Both the position numbers and the translations under genes were made by a program. A stretch of DNA of 7,098 bases, taken from Betaproteobacteria bacterium. GTDB taxonomy: Bacteria; Pseudomonadota; Gammaproteobacteria; Burkholderiales; Casimicrobiaceae. The DNA lies in NCBI GenBank assembly GCA_005883655.1, contig VBDA01000306.1:1-7098 (forward strand), given 5' to 3'. The notes beneath the pieces are model-generated. The model ran no database searches, was not told the origin of the DNA, and saw only the letters and a list, made by a program, of their open reading frames with translations. Positions 1 to 5,336 of the stretch are shown here, one piece after another (the first letter of the stretch is position 1; each line of letters begins with the position of its first letter).

Positions 1-6
1 CATTCC

Positions 7-48
7 CGACGACGAAAGAAACGGCAATCCGCTTTGTCTTCGTCGTTG
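7..48. repeat. Imperfect inverted repeat with 22-base loop
   Basis: Bases 9-16 (ACGACGAA) are the exact reverse complement of 39-46 (TTCGTCGT). The pairing extends outward by one G-T and one C-G pair to 7-16/39-48. As RNA it would form a 10-bp stem with a 22-base loop. No U-tract follows on either strand, so it does not look like an intrinsic terminator. It could be a leader structure for a leftward gene or could be chance. Confidence 0.35.
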
Positions 49-58
49 CGCTTGCGTT

Positions 59-73
59 CAACTGCCCCAGTTG
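59..73. repeat. Short perfect hairpin CAACTG-CCC-CAGTTG
   Basis: Six-base arms at 59-64 and 68-73 are perfect reverse complements around a three-base CCC spacer. It lies between the minus-strand TTGACA at 110-105 and the left window edge, so it would fall in the leader of any leftward transcript started there. The second arm can alternatively pair with CAAC in the following bases (81-84). Function unknown. Confidence 0.35.
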
Positions 74-104
74 TAGGTGGCAACAACAGGAGAGAAGCAC
101 CACG

Positions 105-110
105 TGTCAA
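105..110 (-). promoter_or_regulatory. Possible -35 element (TTGACA) reading left
   Basis: The minus strand reads a perfect TTGACA from 110 to 105, just after a run of six Gs. At the usual 16-18 base spacing there is only TGTTGT or a similar weak -10 match. A promoter for a gene left of the window is possible but not established. One perfect hexamer can occur by chance. Confidence 0.25.
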
Positions 111-190
111 CCCCCCAATCTAATTACTCGCCTTGGCCGACTACGCGGTCGCCCCAAACAAAAAGACGAGTTGCTTTACCCGCACGCTGC

Positions 191-202
191 ACCGGCGCCG
201 GT
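191..202. repeat. 12-base perfect palindrome ACCGGCGCCGGT
   Basis: The sequence ACCGGCGCCGGT equals its own reverse complement. It lies about 50 bases beyond the pilR stop codon in a non-coding stretch. It may be a protein-binding site for a dimeric regulator or part of a weak hairpin. The only nearby T-run on the minus strand (164 to 160) is more than 25 bases further on, which argues against an intrinsic terminator. Confidence 0.3.
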
Positions 203-254
203 TCGCCTCGGTCATTAGGAAACGTGATGCTGCAGGACGAAACGCGAGGGCAGG

Positions 255-1562
255 CTACTTGATGCCAAGTCTTTCCATTCTGTAGCGCATCGCCCGAAAC
301 GTAATCCCTAACAGCTTGGCCGCTGCAGTGCGGTTGTACCGAGTCTTTTCCAGCGCCTCGTTGATGGCGGTACGCTCGACGCGATCCAGATAATCCTGAA
401 GCGGCCACTTGTCTCCCGTGGGCAGCGAGGCGTCGGCTTCTTCGGGCGGCGGAGTGAGATGCAGATCGTCGGCTGAGATCTTGAGCGCGTCGGCCGCGAG
501 CGACAGGCCTCGCTCGAGAATGTTTTCCAGCTCGCGAACATTGCCCGGGAAAGGGTAGGCTTCCAGCGCGGTGGCGGCCTGTGGGTCGAGCTTCGCCGGC
601 ATGCCACGCGCCAGCTTTTTGAGTATCGCGTCGGCGATCGACGGGATATCCTCGCGCATCTCACGCAGGCTCGGCATGGCGAGCTCGATGACGTGCAGCC
701 GGTAGAACAGATCCTGGCGGAACTCTCCGGCGTCAACCAGCGCAGGCAGCTTCTTGTGCGTCGCGCTGATAATGCGCACATCGACTGGCTCCTCTGTCGT
801 AGCACCGACCTTGCGCACTTTCTTTTCCTGGATCGCGCGCAGCAATTTAACTTGCATCGGCAGCGGCAGGTCCGCGACTTCGTCCAGGAACAGGGTCCCG
901 TTGTTCGAGGCCTGGAAAAACCCGTCGCGATCGCCTTCGGCGCCCGTGAAGGCGCCTTTCTTGTAGCCAAAGAACTCGCTTTCCATCAGGTTCTCGGGAA
1001 TCGCGCCACAGTTCACCGGGACGAAAGGCTGCTCGCTCCGCGGTCCGCCCAGATGGATCATTCGTGCGGCTAGCTCCTTGCCGCTTCCCGACTCGCCGGT
1101 GATGAACACCGGTGCCTGGCTTCGCGACAGCCGGTCGATCATCGACCGCACCAGCATGATGGCGGGCGATTCGCCGAGCAGTTGATACGACGACGGCGCC
1201 GCGGGTTTTTCCGGGACCTTGAGCGCTTGCTTGACTAACGCTCGCAGCTGCTCGAGCGCCACCGGTTTGGCGAGATAGTCGAAGGCGCCGGCCTTCAGCG
1301 CCGCGACGGCGTTCTCGGCGCTGCCGTATGCGGTGATCACCGCGACGGGAACATCAAGACCCTTGTTGGTGATGTGTTCGACGACAGTGAGCCCCTCGCC
1401 GTCGGGAAGGCGCATGTCGGTAAGGCACAGGTCGAATGCCTGCGTGTCGAGGAGCCGGATTGCTTCGCCGACGGTTTGCGCGCGAGTCGTGTCGAGGCCC
1501 ATGCGGGAAAGTGTGAGCTCGAGCAGTTCGAGCAAATCGGGCTCGTCGTCGACGACGAGCAC
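255..1562 (-). CDS. pilR: Sigma-54-dependent response regulator PilR
   Basis: NtrC-family transcription activator of 435 residues, the usual length. An N-terminal receiver domain (about 1-115) carries the acidic pair D5-D6, phosphoacceptor D49 and switch residues T77 and K99. The AAA+ domain (about 128-360) has Walker A GESGSGKE at 156-163, the sigma-54 contact loop GAFTGA at 203-208, Walker B LFLDEVA at 224-230 and the sensor-2 region YPFPGNVREL near 336. A Fis-type helix-turn-helix closes the protein (about 410-435). With phosphate from PilS it should remodel sigma-54 polymerase, classically at the major pilin promoter. The start is GTG at 1562, the only start codon in frame after the pilS stop, preceded by GGGGAG at 5 bases. 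This leaves almost nothing before the first beta strand. NtrC, ZraR or FleR relatives share the architecture; the neighbouring pilS and PP0621-type gene favour PilR. Confidence 0.93.
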   Translation of the reverse strand: MLVVDDEPDLLELLELTLSRMGLDTTRAQTVGEAIRLLDTQAFDLCLTDMRLPDGEGLTVVEHITNKGLDVPVAVITAYGSAENAVAALKAGAFDYLAKPVALEQLRALVKQALKVPEKPAAPSSYQLLGESPAIMLVRSMIDRLSRSQAPVFITGESGSGKELAARMIHLGGPRSEQPFVPVNCGAIPENLMESEFFGYKKGAFTGAEGDRDGFFQASNNGTLFLDEVADLPLPMQVKLLRAIQEKKVRKVGATTEEPVDVRIISATHKKLPALVDAGEFRQDLFYRLHVIELAMPSLREMREDIPSIADAILKKLARGMPAKLDPQAATALEAYPFPGNVRELENILERGLSLAADALKISADDLHLTPPPEEADASLPTGDKWPLQDYLDRVERTAINEALEKTRYNRTAAAKLLGITFRAMRYRMERLGIK

Positions 1563-1567
1563 CTTCG

Positions 1568-1573
1568 CTCCCC
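1568..1573 (-). promoter_or_regulatory. Ribosome binding site of pilR
   Basis: The minus strand reads GGGGAG five bases before the GTG start codon, within the purine-rich run from 1583 to 1568. It supports GTG at 1562 as the true start, since no other start codon lies in frame between the pilS stop and this point. Confidence 0.7.
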
Positions 1574-1592
1574 TTACTTCCTTGAAGCCGGA

Positions 1593-3224
1593 TCAGGCCG
1601 CGCGCTTGAGCGTCATGCGAAAATTCGCGCCCGGGCCTCTCGGCAGCAGCTCGAGCGTCGCACCGTTGGCATCGGCCAGCTCTCGTGCAATATACAGGCC
1701 GAGGCCGGTGCCGCCCGGCCGCGTCGTGAAGAACGGCTCGAAAATCTGTGCCCGAAGCTCCGCCGGTATGCCCGGTCCGTCGTCCGATAGCTCGCATATT
1801 ACGGCATCGCCCATATATCCGGGACGCACGACCACACGGATGCTGGCCTCTTTCTTCTGGCAATGCTGCCACGCATTTCGAACCAGATTCCAGACGATCT
1901 GGTTCAGGTGGCCACGATCGAAGATCACGCCCAACTCCGGCGGGGCCTGTATCGACACCGCGCCGGCCGCCATGCTCTGGGCTTGGACGATTTCCTCGAC
2001 CAGCGAATGTATGAAGTCGCCAAGTGCGATGACCTCGGGCTGCTTGCGGTCGCGACGATTGAGCTGCAGTACTTCGCCGACGATACGGTCGATGCGCTTG
2101 GCGTTGGCGCGTATCATCGTCAGTAGACGGTGGCCCTCGGGAGCGACCGAGCCGTCCTCTTCCAGCAGTTGCGCCGCCTGGTTGATTGCGGATAACGGAT
2201 TGCGCACTTCATGGGCGATACTGGCCGTCAAGCGCCCCATCGCCGCAAGCTTGATTTGCTGCGCCTCGCCTTGCGCGCGGCCCAGGTCTTCGAGATAGAT
2301 CAGCGTGCCGCCGTTCAGTCCTGAACCGATTCGGACCAGCCGTACGCGAAGGAGCCGCTGAGTCGCGTCGACCTTGAACGGCGGCAGCGGCTCGGCAAAA
2401 TCCTCCTGCCAGCGGCGCCAGTAATCATGCAGCGTCGAGCTGAACTCGGCCAGGCGCATGCCGCCGCGCATGCGGCCAAACCCGCCGAGCAAACGCGTCA
2501 CCTGCGCGTTGTGCCCGCGGACAACGCCGTTCAGGTCAACGACCAGCACGCCATCCTGCATGTCCTGAATGATAAGGCGGTTGACCTGCTCGAGATTGGC
2601 GACGTCGATGCCGCGCTGCGCGGCCAGATCCTCGCTGGCCTTGGTGTAGCGGCCCAGCGCGAGTGCGACGCCGACAGTGGCAAAGTAACCGAACCCGACA
2701 AGCCCCGTCTGAAGGATCTGGGCCGGCGCTATGAGTCCGTCGATCAAACGCCAGCTGTCCAGAACGATCAACACCGAGCTGGCAAGGGCAGCGTGGAAAA
2801 ATGCCATCTGCGAGCGCAGCAACCAGCCGCTGGCGGCGAGCTGCGGAAAAAGCAGGATCGACAACGGGCCGCCGGCGCTGCCGCCGGCGTACATCAGCAA
2901 CGCGATAAACGCGATGTCTCCTGCCAAAAGCGCGAGCAGCAAAGCGGGCAAAGGCAGACCCTGCGAGTCACGTTGCACCCACCAGAAGGTCAGGATGCCA
3001 TACACCAAGTACAGGCCTGCGGTGGTGATGAAGGCGTTGGGCGCAAGGATACCGACCGAGTGAAGATCGAGAAACAGCGCAGTGCCGAGAAGCAGCACGC
3101 CGCAAACTGCGCGATACAAGCCGACAATCCACAGAATCCGCTTGCTGGATTCGGTAATCATCGCCGACAGGGGCGGCGGCTCGAAGGGCGGTATCGCCGG
3201 ATGCGGCTGCATGTCGACGCTCAT
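1593..3224 (-). CDS. pilS: Inner-membrane sensor histidine kinase PilS
   Basis: Sensor kinase of 543 residues with the PilS layout. Six hydrophobic segments lie at roughly 30-52, 66-84, 92-112, 119-136, 141-157 and 174-191, with almost no periplasmic domain, as expected for a sensor that reads signals within the membrane. A PAS domain follows (about 217-315). The HisKA box IAHEVRNP has phosphoacceptor H338, and the ATPase domain shows the N box (N446, N450), DDGPGIP near 481-487 and GGTGLGL at 504-510. All catalytic motifs are present. I place the start at 3224, where ATG overlaps the preceding stop as ATGA, a sign of translational coupling. An upstream start at 3251 would reach further into the preceding gene. 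A proline-rich stretch precedes the first membrane segment. In Pseudomonas, PilS responds to pilin levels and phosphorylates PilR. Confidence 0.92.
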   Translation of the reverse strand: MSVDMQPHPAIPPFEPPPLSAMITESSKRILWIVGLYRAVCGVLLLGTALFLDLHSVGILAPNAFITTAGLYLVYGILTFWWVQRDSQGLPLPALLLALLAGDIAFIALLMYAGGSAGGPLSILLFPQLAASGWLLRSQMAFFHAALASSVLIVLDSWRLIDGLIAPAQILQTGLVGFGYFATVGVALALGRYTKASEDLAAQRGIDVANLEQVNRLIIQDMQDGVLVVDLNGVVRGHNAQVTRLLGGFGRMRGGMRLAEFSSTLHDYWRRWQEDFAEPLPPFKVDATQRLLRVRLVRIGSGLNGGTLIYLEDLGRAQGEAQQIKLAAMGRLTASIAHEVRNPLSAINQAAQLLEEDGSVAPEGHRLLTMIRANAKRIDRIVGEVLQLNRRDRKQPEVIALGDFIHSLVEEIVQAQSMAAGAVSIQAPPELGVIFDRGHLNQIVWNLVRNAWQHCQKKEASIRVVVRPGYMGDAVICELSDDGPGIPAELRAQIFEPFFTTRPGGTGLGLYIARELADANGATLELLPRGPGANFRMTLKRAA

Positions 3225-3457
3225 CGCTTGGCGCACTCGCTGTCGGCGCACGCGTAGCCTTCCGTGACCGCCTTCGCGTCGCTGCGCGGAAGGAATACGC
3301 CGCAGCGCGCGCAGCGAACCATCGGCTGCGCAATCGTCTCGCCCGCTGGAGCCCGCGTCGCGCCGCGGGTTTTTGACCGGATCTTGCGCACATTGATTAT
3401 CCGCAGCGCTAGCAGCACCACGAAGATCAATACCAGCCAGGCGACCACTTTTGCCAT
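3221..3457 (-). CDS. Small membrane protein with four-Cys tail (PP0621 family)
   Basis: A 78-residue protein with one N-terminal membrane segment (about 4-21), a basic linker (22-35) and a C-terminal segment with C49-x2-C52 and C70-x4-C75, probably a small zinc-binding knuckle in the cytoplasm. The preceding MVRCARCGVFLPRS block matches what I recall of the PP0621 family, which commonly sits directly upstream of pilS in beta- and gammaproteobacteria. Its biochemical function is unknown. The stop codon overlaps the pilS start (ATGA) and the gene follows the dehydrogenase gene by 46 bp. GGGAG lies 11 bases before the ATG, which is rather far. GGTG lies five bases before it, and the start codon shares a base with the stop of a three-codon reading frame (3457-3468). 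A role alongside PilS is inferred from position only. Confidence 0.85.
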   Translation of the reverse strand: MAKVVAWLVLIFVVLLALRIINVRKIRSKTRGATRAPAGETIAQPMVRCARCGVFLPRSDAKAVTEGYACADSECAKR

Positions 3458-3468
3458 TAAAGCACCAT
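3457..3468 (-). other. Three-codon mini reading frame ending on the next start codon
   Basis: On the minus strand ATG GTG CTT TAA (3468 to 3457) ends in TAATG, so its stop codon shares the A of the start codon of the PP0621-type gene. GGGAG (3473-3469) directly abuts its ATG, too close for normal initiation, so it is probably not used. If it were translated it would favour reinitiation at the next gene. Confidence 0.2.
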
Positions 3469-3503
3469 CTCCCTGAGCTTACGAAGGCGCGGTGGCTCGC
3501 TGC

Positions 3504-4919
3504 TCACAGTACTTTCCCTGGATTCAAGATCCCGTGTGGGTCGAGTGCCCGCTTCATTCGGCGCATCAGCTCGAGCTCGATCGGCGCCTTGTAGCGCTCC
3601 ATCTCGGTGCGCTTCATCTGGCCGACACCGTGCTCGGCGCTGAAACTGCCGCCCAACTCAGCGACCAGATCATAGACGATGCGGTTGGCGCGGGAGGTCT
3701 GTTCAATGAATGTCGAGCTCGGTACACCGACCGGTGCGGACAGGTTGTAGTGCAGATTTCCGTCGCCCAGATGGCCGAAGACGACATAGCGTACGCCGGG
3801 CAGCGCGGTGTCGAGGGCCTCCTTGGCGCGCGCCAGGAACGCCGCTATCCGCGATACCGGGAGGCTGATGTCGTGCTTCATATTCGGACCTTCGCGCTTC
3901 TGCGCTTCGGAAATATGTTCGCGCAGATTCCAGAGCTCCGCCGCCTGGGCTTCGGATTGTGCAATCACGGCGTCGCGCGCGAGCTCGTCGCTTAGACAAT
4001 CGGCGAGCGCGGCTTCGACCTGCGCCAGCAATGGCGAATTGGCGGACGCGTCGTCGGCCTGCAGCAGCACGTACCAATGGTGTCCGGGGAGCGGGTCGGG
4101 CAGGGCCCGAAATTGCGCGCGGGTCAACGTCACGCAATCGGCGGAGATGAGCTCGAATCCGGTCAGGCGATCGCCCAGCGCCTGGCGCACGACACCGAGC
4201 AGGCGCACCGCCGCGGCCACGTCTTTGACCGCGACCCACGCCGTGGCCGACGTTTGCGGTCGCGGAAAAAGCTTGAGCACCGCCGCCGTAATAATGCCGA
4301 GGGTGCCCTCGCTGCCCAGAAAAAGCTGCTTCAAATCGTAGCCCGTATTGTCCTTGCGTAGCCCGCGCAGCCCGTCCCACACACGGCCATCGGCGAGCAC
4401 GATCTCCAGGCCGAGCACGAGCTCGCGGGCGTTTCCGTAGCGCAATACCGCCGTTCCGCCGGCATTGGTCGAAAGATTGCCCCCGATCGCGCAGCTCCCT
4501 TCCGCCGCCAGAGAAAGCGGGAGCAAAAGGCCGGCTTCGGCCGCCGCGTGTTGTACGGCCGCGAGCGGCACTCCTGCCTCGACGGTCATGGTGGCGTTTT
4601 CGGTGTCGATGTCGCGTACCCGGTTGAGGCGCGAAAGCTGCATGACGATCTCGTCTCCGCCGGCATGCGGAGTCGCGCCGCCGCAAAGACCGGTATTGCC
4701 GCCCTGAGGAACGATCGGCACGCCATGCTCCGCGCAAACGCGCGCGACCGCGGCGACTTCTGCTGTCGATCCCGGCCGGACGACCGCGCGCGCTTGTCCG
4801 CGATAGCGTTCGCGCCAGTCGGTCACATAGGGAGCGGTGTCGACGGCGGAAGTGATGACGTGAAAATCGCCGACGATCGCCTGCAATGAGGTCATCAACG
4901 GAGCAGCCGATTCGGCCAT
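3504..4919 (-). CDS. FAD-linked D-2-hydroxyacid dehydrogenase (D-2-hydroxyglutarate dehydrogenase-like)
   Basis: A 471-residue flavoprotein of the vanillyl-alcohol oxidase/FAD-linked oxidase superfamily. The FAD domain (about 40-220) has PQGGNTGLCGG at 71-81, GNLSTNAGG at 147-155 and GSEGTLGI at 202-209. The C-terminal substrate domain has GHLGDGNLHYN at 382-392, with probable metal ligands H383 and H390, then E429 and catalytic H430 in EHGVGQMK. R333, S337, K348 and N392 fall at nearly the spacing I recall for the substrate pocket of human D-2-hydroxyglutarate dehydrogenase, which favours that activity over GlcD-type glycolate oxidation. D-lactate remains possible. Such enzymes pass electrons to ETF or a cytochrome/quinone. 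No signal peptide is seen. It heads the operon with the PP0621-type gene, pilS and pilR. No Shine-Dalgarno precedes ATG 4919, but a TATTAT sits six bases upstream, suggesting a leaderless mRNA. M9 is an alternative start. Confidence 0.88.
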   Translation of the reverse strand: MAESAAPLMTSLQAIVGDFHVITSAVDTAPYVTDWRERYRGQARAVVRPGSTAEVAAVARVCAEHGVPIVPQGGNTGLCGGATPHAGGDEIVMQLSRLNRVRDIDTENATMTVEAGVPLAAVQHAAAEAGLLLPLSLAAEGSCAIGGNLSTNAGGTAVLRYGNARELVLGLEIVLADGRVWDGLRGLRKDNTGYDLKQLFLGSEGTLGIITAAVLKLFPRPQTSATAWVAVKDVAAAVRLLGVVRQALGDRLTGFELISADCVTLTRAQFRALPDPLPGHHWYVLLQADDASANSPLLAQVEAALADCLSDELARDAVIAQSEAQAAELWNLREHISEAQKREGPNMKHDISLPVSRIAAFLARAKEALDTALPGVRYVVFGHLGDGNLHYNLSAPVGVPSSTFIEQTSRANRIVYDLVAELGGSFSAEHGVGQMKRTEMERYKAPIELELMRRMKRALDPHGILNPGKVL

Positions 4920-4925
4920 GAGAGC

Positions 4926-4931
4926 ATAATA
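4926..4931 (-). promoter_or_regulatory. Probable -10 element (TATTAT) of the leftward operon
   Basis: The minus strand reads TATTAT, five of six matches to TATAAT, with exactly six bases (GCTCTC) before the ATG at 4919. A start point seven bases after the hexamer would be the A of that ATG, giving a leaderless transcript. The corresponding -35 region (near TACGGT) is a poor match, so an activator may be needed. The reverse reading, CATAAT at 4925-4930, could serve the divergent phaM gene, also without a good -35. Confidence 0.4.
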
Positions 4932-4964
4932 GCGGAAAACGCAGGGCGACCGTACCTGCGCCGC

Positions 4965-4970
4965 GAGGAG
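4965..4970 (+). promoter_or_regulatory. Ribosome binding site of the phaM-like gene
   Basis: GAGGAG ends eight bases before the ATG at 4979 and is a strong Shine-Dalgarno match. It contrasts with the divergent dehydrogenase gene, which has none, and it fixes the start of the PhaM-like protein. Confidence 0.75.
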
Positions 4971-4978
4971 ACGCCCTG

Positions 4979-5335
4979 ATGCCTAGCCAGCCATCGAAGC
5001 CGTTTACGCCGCAGGAAGCGCTCGAGTTCATGCAGCGCATGTGGAATCCATTCGGCATGCCGGTGCCCGGCTTCACGCCGCCTGGCACAGTGGCCGCGAG
5101 CGCGCCGTTTCCAAACCCGGCGGCCATGTTCGCGACCCTCGATCCCGCCGAGATCGATAGGAAGATCGGCGAGCTGCGCGTGATCGAAAACTGGCTCGCC
5201 ATGAGCCAGAATTTCATGCAGATGAGCATCAAGACGCTGGAGTTGCAGAAGGCATCGCTCGAAGCGATGCGCGCGGGCGTCTCGGCGGCCGAGCCGGCGC
5301 GAAAAAAGAACCGAAATCAAGACGACGGAGAGTAG
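4979..5335 (+). CDS. phaM: PhaM-like PHB granule-associated regulator, short form
   Basis: A 118-residue protein. The N-terminal part (10-35) is rich in Met, Pro and Phe, with MWNPFGMPVPGF. A helical core at 52-98 reads DPAEIDRKIGELRVIENWL followed by a Met-rich helix and LELQKASLEAM. This core resembles the conserved segment of PhaM, which in Ralstonia/Cupriavidus binds and activates PHB synthase PhaC and ties granules to the nucleoid. The usual Lys/Ala/Pro-rich C-terminal repeats that bind DNA are missing; only a short charged tail (ARKKNRNQDDGE) remains. The family's best-known member is about 260 residues, so the nucleoid-anchoring part is probably reduced or lost. A strong GAGGAG precedes the start. 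The next gene begins one base after its stop, so the two are probably cotranslated. The phaC and phaB genes are not in the window. Confidence 0.8.
   Translation: MPSQPSKPFTPQEALEFMQRMWNPFGMPVPGFTPPGTVAASAPFPNPAAMFATLDPAEIDRKIGELRVIENWLAMSQNFMQMSIKTLELQKASLEAMRAGVSAAEPARKKNRNQDDGE
5327..5330 (+). promoter_or_regulatory. Ribosome binding site for the TTG-started transferase gene
   Basis: GGAG lies six bases before TTG 5337 and overlaps the last codons of the phaM-like gene. It decides the otherwise unusual TTG start, because the next in-frame ATG would remove much of the glutathione-binding domain. Confidence 0.65.
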
Positions 5336-5336
5336 A

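Larger units (their letters stand above)
1..254. other. Intergenic region downstream of pilR, no supported gene
   Basis: No reading frame here looks like a real gene. The short open frames on both strands lack a good ribosome binding site and show no recognisable protein motif. The stretch does hold inverted repeats (7-48 and 59-73), a perfect palindrome (191-202) and a minus-strand TTGACA (110 to 105). An ATG on the minus strand lies exactly at the left edge (3 to 1) and could start a gene outside the window, but its upstream bases give no properly spaced Shine-Dalgarno sequence. No hairpin followed by a T-run is visible after the pilR stop, so where the operon ends is unclear. Confidence 0.6.

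Noticed and set aside
159..169. T-run on the minus strand as a pilR terminator
   Set aside because: No stable stem directly precedes it. The palindrome at 191-202 is too far away to form a normal intrinsic terminator with it.
141..215. Minus-strand 24-codon frame just after pilR
   Set aside because: It starts with ATG but has no Shine-Dalgarno sequence, and the short basic-hydrophobic product has no recognisable relative.
77..262. Plus-strand frame of 61 codons in the left gap
   Set aside because: GTG start without a binding site, no motif, and it overlaps the pilR 3' end. No evidence of coding.
1333..2298. Plus-strand frame of 321 codons opposite pilR and pilS
   Set aside because: Antisense to two genes with all catalytic motifs. 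The product is Ser/Arg-rich with no recognisable domain and no ribosome binding site that I can see.
2427..3257. Plus-strand frame of 276 codons opposite pilS
   Set aside because: Antisense mirror of the pilS membrane and PAS regions; Gln/Ala/Arg-rich with no motif. It exists because GC-rich codon bias keeps the opposite frame open.
5083..5097. TGGCAC resembling a sigma-54 -24 element
   Set aside because: The -12 part reads CCGC in place of TTGC, and the site is inside the phaM-like coding region.
3703..5232. Long minus-strand frame (509 codons) across the divergent gap and the phaM-like gene
   Set aside because: It runs out of frame through the dehydrogenase gene and antisense to the phaM-like gene. 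Its translation is Arg/Gly/Ala-rich low-complexity sequence, typical of an off-frame reading in GC-rich DNA.
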